A stretch of 16,689 bases of DNA from Sanchytrium tribonematis (taxonomy: Eukaryota; Sanchytriomycota; Sanchytriomycetes; Sanchytriales; Sanchytriaceae), in contig JADGIG010000130.1 of the NCBI GenBank assembly GCA_018985235.1, forward strand, positions 1 through 16,689. The letters are read 5' to 3'. Positions within the stretch are counted from its first letter, which is position 1; each line of letters begins with the position of its first letter. The notes under the pieces were generated by a model. The model was not told where the DNA came from. It was given only the letters and a program-made list of their open reading frames with translations, and made no database searches. The translations under genes were made by a program, and so were the position numbers. This document shows, one piece after another, positions 7,856-15,679 of this stretch.

Positions 7856-7874
7856 ACGACATGACTCTCATTGT

Positions 7875-8468
7875 ATGTTGCTGTTGTTGTTGAGTTTGTT
7901 GTTTGCTTATCATATCACTATTCGTGGTCAAAGTCCTGATTCACCTGTCTGCAATTTTTATGAAAATGAACAGACTGGTGTGTGGAAGTTGGAAGTAGAA
8001 AAGCCGCAAAAGACTGGTGACGATTCTGAATTTACAGGACTAACAGATAAAGTGATCAAAAAAGCAAGTACAGGGACAAAAGATAAAGTGATCGAAGAAG
8101 CTAGTGATATATTGGCAAAACAGGATGTATTGGTTGTCAATGGTTATTACTTTAATACACTTACTAAGTTCTCATTTACATATAGTCTAGAACAGAAAAC
8201 CATCAAACAGATTTTTGAAGAGGCATTCAGTGAGCGAGATATTAATAGAATGAAGTATGATGGGTTGGATGCTAAAATTCCTATTCCTAACCATAGTGAT
8301 AAAACACTTGATGTGCTACGCCATTTGAAAGGTAATATTCCTAACCATAGTGATAAAACACATGATGTGCTACGCGATGTTAACGATCAAGAAGGTGATG
8401 AAACAAATAATCTTTTTATCAACCAACAAGATGGTCCACGGCGCGTTAAAAATGAGCAATTCAAATAA
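7875..8468 (+). CDS. Secreted divergent WxC-family protein with internal repeats
   Basis: The frame is open from 7779, but the ATG at 7875 begins a clear leucine-rich signal peptide (MLLLLLSLLFAY) and lies just downstream of the TATA-like box, so it is taken as the start (197 residues). The mature part has C26-x10-W37-K-L; the second Cys of W-x-C is Leu. A long helix (56-83) contains a 12-residue duplication (DKVIKKAS/DKVIEEAS). Strands DVLVVNG and KFSFTYS and helix QKTIKQIFEEAF complete one unit. A hydrophilic tail then carries an 18-residue tandem repeat (IPNHSDKT...DVLR). The TAA stop lies inside AATAAA. With one mature Cys left, C26 is unpaired or could link two chains (inference). Function unknown. 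Confidence 0.7.
   Translation: MLLLLLSLLFAYHITIRGQSPDSPVCNFYENEQTGVWKLEVEKPQKTGDDSEFTGLTDKVIKKASTGTKDKVIEEASDILAKQDVLVVNGYYFNTLTKFSFTYSLEQKTIKQIFEEAFSERDINRMKYDGLDAKIPIPNHSDKTLDVLRHLKGNIPNHSDKTHDVLRDVNDQEGDETNNLFINQQDGPRRVKNEQFK
8045..8105 (+). repeat. In-frame 36-base duplication inside a gene
   Basis: AGATAAAGTGATC...GCAAGT (8045-8069) recurs as AGATAAAGTGATC...GCTAGT (8081-8105). The period is 36 bases, equal to 12 codons. It lengthens the first helix of the WxC unit by about three turns. Confidence 0.75.
8283..8380 (+). repeat. In-frame 54-base tandem repeat inside a gene
   Basis: ATTCCTAACCATAGTGATAA starts at 8283 and again at 8337. The period is 54 bases, or 18 codons, with about two units and few mismatches. 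It encodes the IPNHSDKT...DVLR motif twice, in the C-terminal tail. Confidence 0.85.
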
Positions 8469-8478
8469 ATTTTCATTT

Positions 8479-8795
8479 TTATTCAATTCCCTTGATGCTC
8501 TCATTCTCCATCATTTCCCGCAATGCACTATGCTTTGCCCTATATCCTGCATGATGTTGCTCAATATACATTGGATTCTCTTTACAACAATATAAAATAA
8601 GTATTATGAAAATGATTAAAATGACCACTACCCACCAATGTACGACTACTCACCAGTGTTTTTAAGTGTGTAGTGGTTATTGCATTTACATTCTCTAAAT
8701 CACTTGTCTGTATTTGTGGTGAATGACTCTATTGATGTTGTATTTATTGTAGTACTTGATGATGAACTAGTGGAAATAAGAATTGGATGAGTTAC
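8479..8795 (-). pseudogene. Decayed membrane-anchored Ser/Thr-rich protein
   Basis: The 3' part (8479-8649) is open and encodes a strong membrane helix (VVVILIIFIILILYCC) followed by a 37-residue basic/acidic cytosolic tail, ending at TAA inside AATAAA. The upstream frame (8700-8795) is very Ser/Thr-rich, as in an O-glycosylated stalk. The two are separated by two frame changes and a TGA, and no ATG heads the stalk. It is best read as the remains of a type I surface protein placed directly downstream of a copied WxC-family promoter (8800-8883). An unrecognised intron is an alternative; a GTGAGT lies near 8645-8655 on the minus strand, but no convincing acceptor was seen. Confidence 0.5.
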
Positions 8796-8799
8796 ATCA

Positions 8800-8883
8800 C
8801 CCCCTGTCAATCAAATATTACCACATGGTCTCCTTGTACTCGAAACAAATAGTCAATTTCCAAATGGAACCATCGCACAGATC
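8800..8883 (-). promoter_or_regulatory. Second copy of the conserved 84-base promoter block
   Basis: Gapless match to 6785-6868 at about 72 of 84 bases. The E-box is CACATG instead of CACGTG, and the CCAAT box is changed to TTGATTGACAG (one base). Similarity stops at the G-run; the TATTTGTAC/TATTTAAA part is absent and Ser/Thr-codon DNA follows. It is probably a duplicated, no longer complete promoter. Confidence 0.65.
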
Positions 8884-8916
8884 ATTTGTCATGTCAAACA
8901 TCAATTCAATATTGAT

Positions 8917-9180
8917 TTATTGAGTCTCTCCTACCAATCCACGCAAATCTTTAACAATGTCATCAAATGAAGTGTCTAGATTCTCATATTTAAATTTCAC
9001 TTTGTTATTCTTCAATACGACCACATATCCATTGAAATAGAATATTTTGTATCTCCATTATACTCAATAAGCTTATTCATGATGGTGATGGTGTCATATT
9101 CCAAGATTGTATGATGCATCACTATTTGGATTTAGTGTCACTGTTAATTGTGCCATTGCAAATGCGATCCAAATCAGCTT
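8917..9180 (-). pseudogene. Single-unit WxC-family remnant
   Basis: On the minus strand, the signal-peptide-like piece KLIWIAFAMAQLTVTLN resembles the start of the 14122-14705 product (MIIWMAFAMSQ...), but its ATG has become AAG-CTG. After two frame changes the last segment reads a strand pair (YVVVLKNNKVKFKY) and helix (FDDIVKDLRGL), the typical second half of a WxC unit. The stop TAA lies inside AATAAA (8916-8921). No Cys is left in the readable part. The upstream leader block (9181-9218) matches that of the gene at 6899-7415. An inactive copy. Confidence 0.6.
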
Positions 9181-9373
9181 ATCTCCGTTGTTTGTTCCTT
9201 TTCGTTTTAAAAAATATTCAATTGTCAAGTAATGATTTCCAAATGTTGTTTTGCGCAATTAATATGCAAGCTAACAGTTATTTCAAACAACCATTCATCG
9301 TTTAAAAGAAATCTGGCACCAATCAATTGATCGCTATACTATTCAAGAGAAAGTGAGTCGCTTTTTATTCCAA

Positions 9374-9745
9374 ATGATGGTTTATTTACTTTTATCTCTC
9401 ATATCATCCAAAGCATTTCAATTATGCGGTAAAAAACATGGTAAAAAAAAGTGCTTCAATGGATATTGCAGTGCCAATGGGTATTGTATGACAGATCCGA
9501 AGAAAAAAGCTGGTTGCATTGAAGCGTACAGCACCCCAGGACAATGTAAGACAATTCCGTGTGGTACTATTTATAAAAAATGTCCAGAGGGAGCACCTTA
9601 TTGCAGTGGAATCAAATTCCATTTTATAGAGATGAATTATGGTCCAGAGGCATTGCCGGAAATTCAAGTGGGACATTGTAGTATTATCAAGTACAAATGC
9701 AATCCACTCTTTAGTATGAATGGTAAATGTTCAAGTAGTGGTTAA
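9374..9745 (+). CDS. Secreted cysteine-rich protein with two hevein-like modules
   Basis: The ATG at 9374 begins the signal peptide (MMVYLLLSLISSKAFQ); the frame extends to a GTG at 9353, which is not used as a start. The 123-residue product has module 1 at C18-G, C27, C32, C38, C48, YS, C58, and module 2 at C63-G, C70, C77, C102, C109, C119. Module 2 has a 19-residue insertion between its third and fourth Cys. YCMTDPKKKAGC is close to the same stretch in the 2632-2910 protein. The modules are Lys-rich. AATAAA begins one base after the stop. Chitin or glycan binding is only suggested by the hevein-like spacing. Confidence 0.75.
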   Translation: MMVYLLLSLISSKAFQLCGKKHGKKKCFNGYCSANGYCMTDPKKKAGCIEAYSTPGQCKTIPCGTIYKKCPEGAPYCSGIKFHFIEMNYGPEALPEIQVGHCSIIKYKCNPLFSMNGKCSSSG

Positions 9746-9890
9746 GAATAAATTATATTAACAACAATTGAATAATTTAACAATTATTGCATTCACTATA
9801 GCAAGGAATAGAAAGTTTAGTGCATAAATTTCAACGAATTTAATAAAATACTTTGTTTTTCAATTTTATTTCCTCAGATCAATTCTGCCA

Positions 9891-9930
9891 AATTATATAA
9901 AACCCTTTTCCAATTTACCATGTGCCCGAA
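9891..9930 (-). promoter_or_regulatory. Orphan promoter module without a gene
   Basis: On the minus strand, GTTTCGGG leads into CACATG (9919-9924), then AATTGG (CCAAT at 9910-9914 on the plus strand), GGG and TTATATAATT (9891-9900). The order and spacing follow the family promoter. Downstream (9746-9890) no open frame follows; the first ATG is at once stopped. It is a relic of a lost gene, or a driver of antisense or noncoding RNA toward 9374-9745. Confidence 0.45.
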
Positions 9931-9996
9931 ACAATCATGTTTTTTTTTCTTATCTTATTTATTTAGGGGAACATTGCAGTCTTGAAACAATCATGT
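9928..9996. repeat. Short direct repeat GAAACAATCATGT, two copies
   Basis: GAAACAATCATGT occurs at 9928-9940 and 9984-9996, 56 bases apart, in the otherwise geneless region 9746-10108 upstream of the retroelement. The first copy overlaps the orphan promoter. Confidence 0.5.
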
Positions 9997-10143
9997 GACA
10001 CTTGCCATGTACTCATTTTGCAGCAAGTAATTTGCAAGTAATGAGCAAAAATGACAACCAGTTATATCCAACATAATAATGATAATAAATTTACAAGATC
10101 AATAAATCATGAAAGCCTTGCTCGCTAAACTAATCAATAGAAA

Positions 10144-11332
10144 ATGTATTATGAAACATTTGGGGTCCAAAATTCCATCAGTAAATTCTCGAGTGTTCAA
10201 AATGAGCATAATTATTCAGCTATTCAAGCCAATAGCAATACTTACTACTATCGCCAATATTACCAGGGGCCAGCTAATAAAAGAATTATGATATTAAAGG
10301 ACATTCTTAACTCCCTAGAACTCAAACCAGCGGTGTTGCTACGCTCTCTATATGGATTTCATCGATACGCAGTAGAATTAGAGCATTTTGAATTTGTAAA
10401 AATTATTGATTTTTTCTTGAAATTGCCATATTTGCCTGATAACTGGAGAGAGATCACTGATACTGGACTCATTGACTTTATTATGAACTATAAACACCAG
10501 AAACAATTCAATTTTAAGATATTTTTACTCAGTGATACTTTGAGATCAAAATTTGAAAATTTAGAGGACCTGGTCTATTTCAATTTAATGGTGTACTCCA
10601 GCAACTTCACAAGATCAAATCCGAAAATGACCGGAATTATCATTCATCCTCTTACTTGGCATCCAGAGTCATTAGCCATCAACAATGTGATCATATGGTA
10701 CATACATGTATGTCATTTGGCATCAAAGCATTAAAAACTGCCTTTCTAGCAGCAAGACACCAATTACACAAAAATCTTATCCAAGCCACAAATCCATGGT
10801 TATTAAGCAAACAGCATCACCAGTCATAGTAACAGACTACTACACACTATTGCCAGCCATCAGTCCAGTTACTCCACCGAGAGATTTCTTGTTGAAAATC
10901 AAATATTGGGACCCAGTGAATTACAAAGCAAAGATAGAACCAGTACCCGTCACTTTAAAATCAGATGACTGCACTATCAAATCCATCTTAGACAGACATA
11001 TCCCCCAGGAAATCAAGATGCCAAAGATTAAAAGCATTTACATTATCAAATCTGATGGAAATAGAGAGGCAGTGCGAATCAACTGCCACTTGGCAAGAAT
11101 CACTACAGGACAGGTTATTGAACTCACAGTCGAGTACTCTGCTCCTCTTGATCGGTATTTCACTTTAATTTTAGAGAAAAGGCGAATCAATGTTAATTCA
11201 ACATGTGCTGATTCATTGGATTCCTCTTCTCTAAAGCGTCCCATGACAACACGTGCTGCTAATACAGTGTACAACAAAAGAATCTGCAGACCAGAATCAT
11301 CCAAAACAGTGTTTGTATCTAAAATCAAATAA
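10144..11332 (+). pseudogene. ORF1-like segment of the retroelement, frameshifted
   Basis: Two overlapping frames: 10144-10734, then open reading to 11332. The first encodes a hydrophilic, helix-rich region (EFVKIIDFFLKLPYLPDNW), the second a strand-rich region (FLLKIKYWDP, KIKSIYIIKSDG, VIELTVEYS) ending in a basic Ser/Arg tail. No CCHC knuckle, RRM or esterase motif was recognised. It is assigned to ORF1 only because it lies on the same strand, directly before the endonuclease, and has the same composition. It could instead be a captured host gene fragment. Confidence 0.4.
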
Positions 11333-11614
11333 GCCAAAACAGAGTTTATTATGGATTAAAATGGATAACAACAAGTGATACCCATTCTACTACTTTAAAC
11401 AATGTAATTTAAAGGATGCAAAGCACTTCATTGACTCAAGAATCGAAAATGTGGATTGTAGTGAGTCAAAGATCTATTCTGGGATAAAATTGATTAATGA
11501 TGACTTTGAAATAGATAATTGGAAAAAGAAATAGTAATTGATGTACGTCTTAGAGTTGGAAATGGTGATCTACTCACTGATCACAGTGTGGCAGATCAAA
11601 TCCATGATTTTTGC

Positions 11615-12176
11615 GTCATAAGCTACAATTAAAGAGGAGATAGGCAAGGAAGTCTAAAAACAGAGTTGAGATCTCTAATAGATATGCACAAACCAGATAT
11701 CTTACATTTGACTGAATATAGCTTAGATACGAAGAAGGATATTCGATTAAATGGATATTCACAATTTAAACTCCTATTCCTCCACGAGGTGGAATAACAT
11801 CACTCGAATGAATCATAATACAAAGCATTGCCATAGAGTTGAAATTGATGGACATGCCTTCTCCTTTCTTTATATTCCCCCTAGAATTATGGGAAGTCTT
11901 TCTCTAGTCCATTCAGAACTCCAAGTAGCATTTGAATCTAAAATTATTGTTGTTGGTGATGCCAAAATGCACATGTCCATGATTCAAAATAAGTCAAATA
12001 GGGTAGGAATATCATTTGAGACATTTATTAGCAATTTTGCATATTCGTGTAGAAATTCTCCCAATATAAGCACCATGAGAAATGGTATTAATGTAAATGA
12101 TGTTCTACTTGTCCACCAATCCAAACTAGATCGCACTAGCAATGTTGAAGTATTAACAGAAGAAGATGAAATTTAG
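11615..12176 (+). pseudogene. APE-type endonuclease domain fragment of the LINE
   Basis: The first readable block is VISYN, then a stop (TAA at 11630-11632), RGDRQGS, and HKPDILHLTEYSL, which corresponds to the 'N-x-RG ... KPDIL-x-L-x-E' block of LINE endonucleases. A frame change follows with PPRGGI. In the 11751-12176 frame, YIPPR, then IIVVGDAKMHM in place of the usual GDFNAHH, and NVNDVLLVH in place of the IDL-x-L block. The Asn of GDFN is replaced, so catalysis is unlikely even without the frame breaks. Confidence 0.7.
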
Positions 12177-12771
12177 ATATTCTCTTGATTACAAAATTGC
12201 AATTCTACGTAATATCAGATGGAGTAAATTAAAGAATGATACCATTCTTCGTCTATCCCTACAAGAAAAATTAAAACATGAATTTGAGACAAATAAGATT
12301 GCATTTGAAAATATGTCTGTGAATGATAAATGGAGCTACCTATTGAAGGTCTGTACTAAACATGCAACCAAAATACTTGGCACAAGCAATATCCTGGATA
12401 ACTCGCAAATGCATGATTTTGATAATGTTATTCAAATTCTAAATATTCGTAAAAATAAACTAAAGCGCAAACTGAAGAAGAGAAACATCTCAGTTACACG
12501 AAGAGAAAAAATTAAACTCCAAATTGACTGCATAAGCAAGAAATTAAAAAATCAGAGATCCAACGAGCATAACGAAGAGTTAGGAAATATATTGAGAATA
12601 TTAATAAAAACCAAAGTAGCGCCTTTGTCGAGTTATGCAGACTACGACAGTAAAAGAGATCTAATCACTCTTTTAATTGTGATCTTGAGAGAGCTATTCA
12701 GTACCAACAGACTCATTTCTCCCAAAATCCTTCTGATTGGCCAGATGAAATCCCTCAACCAAGTCATCTAG
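12166..12771 (+). pseudogene. LINE ORF2 linker between endonuclease and RT
   Basis: A Lys/Arg-rich helical region (KKRNISVTRREKIKLQ and neighbours) typical in length and charge of the segment between the endonuclease and the RT fingers. Near 12670-12680 a one-base shift moves the coding frame to the one holding DWPDEIPQP, which leads into the RT at 12771. Confidence 0.6.
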
Positions 12772-13610
12772 TGAATGCCGTTGCAAGAAAGGTCTTCACC
12801 ACTGAACGTATAATCAATGCATTTAAGCATTCAAATAGCAACAAAGTGTCTGGTGATGCCATACCGGCTATTCTTCTCAAAAATCTACCAGAAATTGGAT
12901 ATGAATTATTTCAAAGTTTCTTTAGTCAATGTTATCTTGAATGCAATCTCCCATTGACCTGGCTCCTCTCAGTTACTGTTGACGAGTTTAAAAGCGGAAA
13001 TGAAAGTGATCCTAGCAGATATAGGCCCATCAACCTATTATCATTCACATATAAAATTTTCCAACAAATATGTTACTACTCACTTTATAGGGATAAAATA
13101 CATCCTAGCATTCGGCAGCATGGATTCTGCAAACAGCGCAGCTGCAGCTGCCAAATCTATTCAGTTTTAACACAAATCAAGAAATTCAAACATTCCCATC
13201 AGCAGGTTCATATGCTTGTTAAGGATCTCTCATCTGCCTTTGATTGTATTCTGCATAAAGATCTTTATGAAATACACAAACCTCTTATATCATCACAAGA
13301 TTTGAATCTATTAAAAACCATTATCACAAAACAATCGTTTTAATTCCGTTGTGATTCTAATCAAACTGCCATTCCATTCATGAGAGGCAATCCACAGGGT
13401 GGCACACTAAGAATTCTGTTGTTTGCCGACACATCACATAGGCAAACAATAAATGATTTCTCAATCCACATCTACGCCGATGACTTACTATTGGTGTGCA
13501 ATAGCTACCAAAATGCACAATTATTGAGTAATCTTATATCGCATTTAAATCTTTCTCATGAAATATCAGTCCCAAAAGCAAATAATATGAAGTATCTGGG
13601 TGTTTATTGA
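12771..13610 (+). pseudogene. LINE reverse transcriptase, interrupted
   Basis: The usual RT blocks appear in order: KVSGDAIPAILLK (fingers), then DPSRYRPINLLSFTYKIF, HGFCKQRS, motif A DLSSAFD (about 13224-13244), motif B GNPQGGTL (about 13386-13409) and motif C YADD (13473-13484). All sit in one frame except for a TAA at 13341-13343 between A and B. The catalytic Asp residues are retained. The stretch between motifs B and C is shortened and altered. The frame ends after MKYLGVY at 13610. Confidence 0.9.
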
Positions 13611-14035
13611 TTATGCATCAGATGTCAAGTCACGCATTGACAAAGTCAATTTTGCAATTGGGTAGATTAAATGGACAAGCACGTTTCAGTCATTTCAAGG
13701 TGCTTATAAGCAGATTTATCGAGGAGTGGTGATGCCAATTTACACATATGCTTTAGAAGTATATGGTGAAGAAGGTATTGTAATGCTATCATTCGCAATT
13801 TACATTCCAACGAATTTAGACTCCATCAATTGAAGAATAACTATGGGGTTTGGCGTCCTTTGAATGATTCATGTTGGCAATTTTATTGAGTTTCTATGCA
13901 GTAGGTGGAGAAATTCCAAATAATCCTAAACATTGTAAAATTCACACTGATCCGAAAGAAATTAGCAAATGCCTTGTAAAGAACACCAAAGCAATTGATC
14001 AGAAAAATAAAATATTGCACAATTAATCCGTGTTA
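13611..14035 (+). pseudogene. Post-RT region of the LINE, possible RNase H trace
   Basis: A one-base shift after LGV continues with the usual post-RT thumb block: IDYASDVKSRIDKVNFAIG, a stop, then YRGVVMPIYTYALEVYGEE. After further breaks, a frame near 13880-14025 reads CKIHTDPKEISKCLV. This recalls the TDS-K block of an RNase H domain, as in I/Tad-type elements, but only one motif is visible. No intact domain remains. Confidence 0.5.
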
Positions 14036-14121
14036 ATAGTTACTTGTCCTATTTCATCAATCATAATATCAGCCATTTAAATCTATCAAATGAATCAATG
14101 ATTCAGTTGTTAGGAACCTAT

Positions 14122-14705
14122 TCAAACAAAATCATCCTTTCCCCAAATACGAGTGTCTTGTTTAGATACAAAAGTGAACTTATTTAAATCCTTGACAATA
14201 TATTCTATAGTGTTACTTTGAATATAACCTCGAGTGATTTGATCATTAACATATAAAATGGCCTGATCATTTCCATCCAAGGCACTTTTGATTTTATTAG
14301 CCATTTGATTTGAATCTATCAAATTTAATCTATCTTCACAGTACCAACCAAATCGCTGAGTCGGATCATCTTCAATTTTCATTTTGTTTCAATCCGCTTA
14401 TTTTCATTCCAATCAGATTCGATTAAAGTCGCTTGAAGACGCGTTTCACCAGTCAATGTCATTATAAAATGCACCAACTGAAATCGATTCTCATTTTGAA
14501 TATGGGTTTGTTCCTCTGAATTCATTTCTACCGTAAATTTGTGTTTCAATGACTTTTTAGATATTTCAAATGTACTTGCTTTGTCAGATGATTCAGAAAT
14601 CCAATTGTTGTTGTTGTTTTGATAAGAATATGTAGTCTGCACTTTGTCATGTATTTTTAATTCCAGTATCAATTGTGACATTGCAAATGCCATCCAAATT
14701 ATCAT
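14122..14705 (-). pseudogene. Two-unit WxC-family gene with a frameshift
   Basis: The first frame starts at the ATG at 14705 (only TTG codons upstream) with a signal peptide (MIIWMAFAMSQLILEL). It holds a Trp-initiated unit: strand HKFTVEMN, helix FQLVHFIMTL, strand QATLIES. It ends at TGA inside an AAACAAAATGA run (14379-14390). The next frame, from there to 14122, holds FGWYC and the second unit: helix NQMANKIKSAL, strand QAILYVNDQ, helix IEYIVKDL. The upstream linker Cys is absent, leaving WYC unpaired. There is no AATAAA at the stop. One single-base change in the A-run would account for the break; two separate genes overlapping by ATGA are less likely because the second lacks a signal peptide. 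Confidence 0.65.
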
Positions 14706-14728
14706 GTTGTCAATAAGTACGGTCAATC

Positions 14729-14787
14729 TTCAAATACAAAATCAAGTGGTACAAATATAAATCATACCAATCAAATGATGCCACGTG
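14729..14787 (-). promoter_or_regulatory. Promoter module of the 14122-14705 gene
   Basis: On the minus strand: CACGTG (14782-14787), TGATTGG (14767-14773), TATATTTGTACCACTTGAT, and TATTTGAA (14729-14736), ending 24 bases before the ATG. The G-run is missing. Upstream, TTGTCTATTTGTTTCGAGTA (14790-14812 region) matches the conserved 84-base block. Confidence 0.65.
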
Positions 14788-14972
14788 CATTACTCGAAAC
14801 AAATAGACAATCCCCCGATTTTATCAGTTTTATCACCCAATGACAATGTTCACAGAGTGAGGCACTGTACATCTTCATCAAATTCATTTATTGGTTGACC
14901 CAATCAGTCTGGTCTAATGGTTGTGAATTTGTGATTATCAGCAAATGAACAAATAAATCAAAAGTAATTTAT
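14788..14972. other. Spacer between two WxC-family genes
   Basis: It contains the remainder of the upstream block and the 3' flank of the 14973-15608 gene. No coding frame or RNA gene was recognised. Confidence 0.4.
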
Positions 14973-15608
14973 TTAATTTACTTCCTGATACAATCGTGTT
15001 AAATCTCGTTCAATGTCTGCTTCAGTTGAAGAACTACCAATCTTATAAATGTATCTCATTTGTTGATTTTTATGTACAGTCACTTGCCATTTTTCAGCAT
15101 TATTATAAATCTTGTTTGCCATTCCATGAATTGATAAATGTTCCTCATTTCTGCAATACCATTTCTTCAGAAATTCATCTGTATCTGGTACAATATGTGG
15201 CAAATAATCCACACACATTTCAGTCGATTTACCATGCGTAAATGTCACTGAATAGAGTGGCTTATTGGTTAATTGAATCAAATCCTGTAAAACTCGAAAG
15301 AATGAATAATTATCAATACCAAAAATATTGTTTTTATATGTTTTTATGACTTTATCATTATTTTTAACTTGTACATCAAATTTGTATGGCCATAAACCAA
15401 CATGATTATTGAAAAAGGATATAATCTGTCCTGCCATTTCTAATGTATTAAAAAGAATATCGCTACCTGAATATAAGTACAACCAATTTGCAGTGGTTGG
15501 TGCTTTTAATTTCCACTGATTATACTGATCTAAATAATACGTTTTTGTTGTACTGGGGTGTGTCATTGTAATTGTCACTGTTGCAAATACAAATGCAGTC
15601 CATAACAT
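14973..15608 (-). CDS. Secreted two-unit WxC-repeat protein
   Basis: Two ATGs are possible, 15623 and 15608. The inner one is chosen because the TATTTGAA box ends only 6 bases from the outer. The 211-residue product has a signal peptide (MLWTAFVFATVTITM). Unit 1 starts at W32 with helix LEMAGQIISFF, strand FDVQVKN, helix FFRVLQDLIQL and strand SVTFTH, closing with EMCVD (C132). A 19-residue linker leads to W150-Y-C152. Unit 2 has helix MANKIYNNA, strand WQVTVHKNQQ and helix IERDLTRLY. Its two linker cysteines are the only cysteines in the mature protein, which argues for one disulfide. The stop TAA overlaps AATAAA by one base. The best template for the family. Confidence 0.82.
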   Translation of the reverse strand: MLWTAFVFATVTITMTHPSTTKTYYLDQYNQWKLKAPTTANWLYLYSGSDILFNTLEMAGQIISFFNNHVGLWPYKFDVQVKNNDKVIKTYKNNIFGIDNYSFFRVLQDLIQLTNKPLYSVTFTHGKSTEMCVDYLPHIVPDTDEFLKKWYCRNEEHLSIHGMANKIYNNAEKWQVTVHKNQQMRYIYKIGSSSTEADIERDLTRLYQEVN

Positions 15609-15628
15609 GAGATCAAAGTGCATTTGAT

Positions 15629-15677
15629 TTCAAATAGTACCCCTTTAAGTGATTGACCAATGAATTCAATGCACGTG
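15629..15677 (-). promoter_or_regulatory. Promoter module of the 14973-15608 gene
   Basis: On the minus strand: CACGTG (15672-15677), ATTGG with TCAATCAC, GGGGTAC, and TATTTGAA (15629-15636), which starts 28 bases before the chosen ATG. The GGGGTACTATTTG string is repeated before the gene at 16004. Confidence 0.6.
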
Positions 15678-15679
15678 GG

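Larger units (their letters stand above)
10109..14035 (+). mobile_element. Degenerate non-LTR (LINE-type) retrotransposon
   Basis: One orientation, in order: ORF1-like segment (10144-11332), APE-type endonuclease (about 11615-12176), linker (12166-12771), reverse transcriptase (about 12680-13610) and post-RT region to about 14030. At least six frameshifts or stops interrupt it, so it is dead. No poly-A tail, target-site duplication or terminal repeat was seen, and both ends are approximate. Domain order with the endonuclease before the RT and no integrase excludes LTR elements and the REL-endonuclease clade. Base composition is less AT-skewed than the flanking genes, suggesting separate origin. 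It lies between a cysteine-rich gene and the WxC genes. Confidence 0.85.

Noticed and set aside
7779-7874. Longer N-terminus for the 7875-8468 gene
   Set aside because: It would cover the CCAAT, G-run and TATA-like elements and bury the signal peptide internally.
9111-9305. Plus-strand open frame opposite the 8917-9180 remnant
   Set aside because: Antisense shadow of the leader and signal peptide region of the minus-strand remnant. No independent support.
10109-14035. Bacterial group II intron or retron as source of the RT
   Set aside because: The upstream APE-type endonuclease motifs, the LINE-type RYRPI and post-RT blocks and the eukaryotic surroundings fit a non-LTR element; no intron RNA domains or maturase motif were seen.
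14996-15241. Plus-strand open frame of 81 codons
   Set aside because: Antisense shadow of the two-unit WxC gene at 14973-15608.
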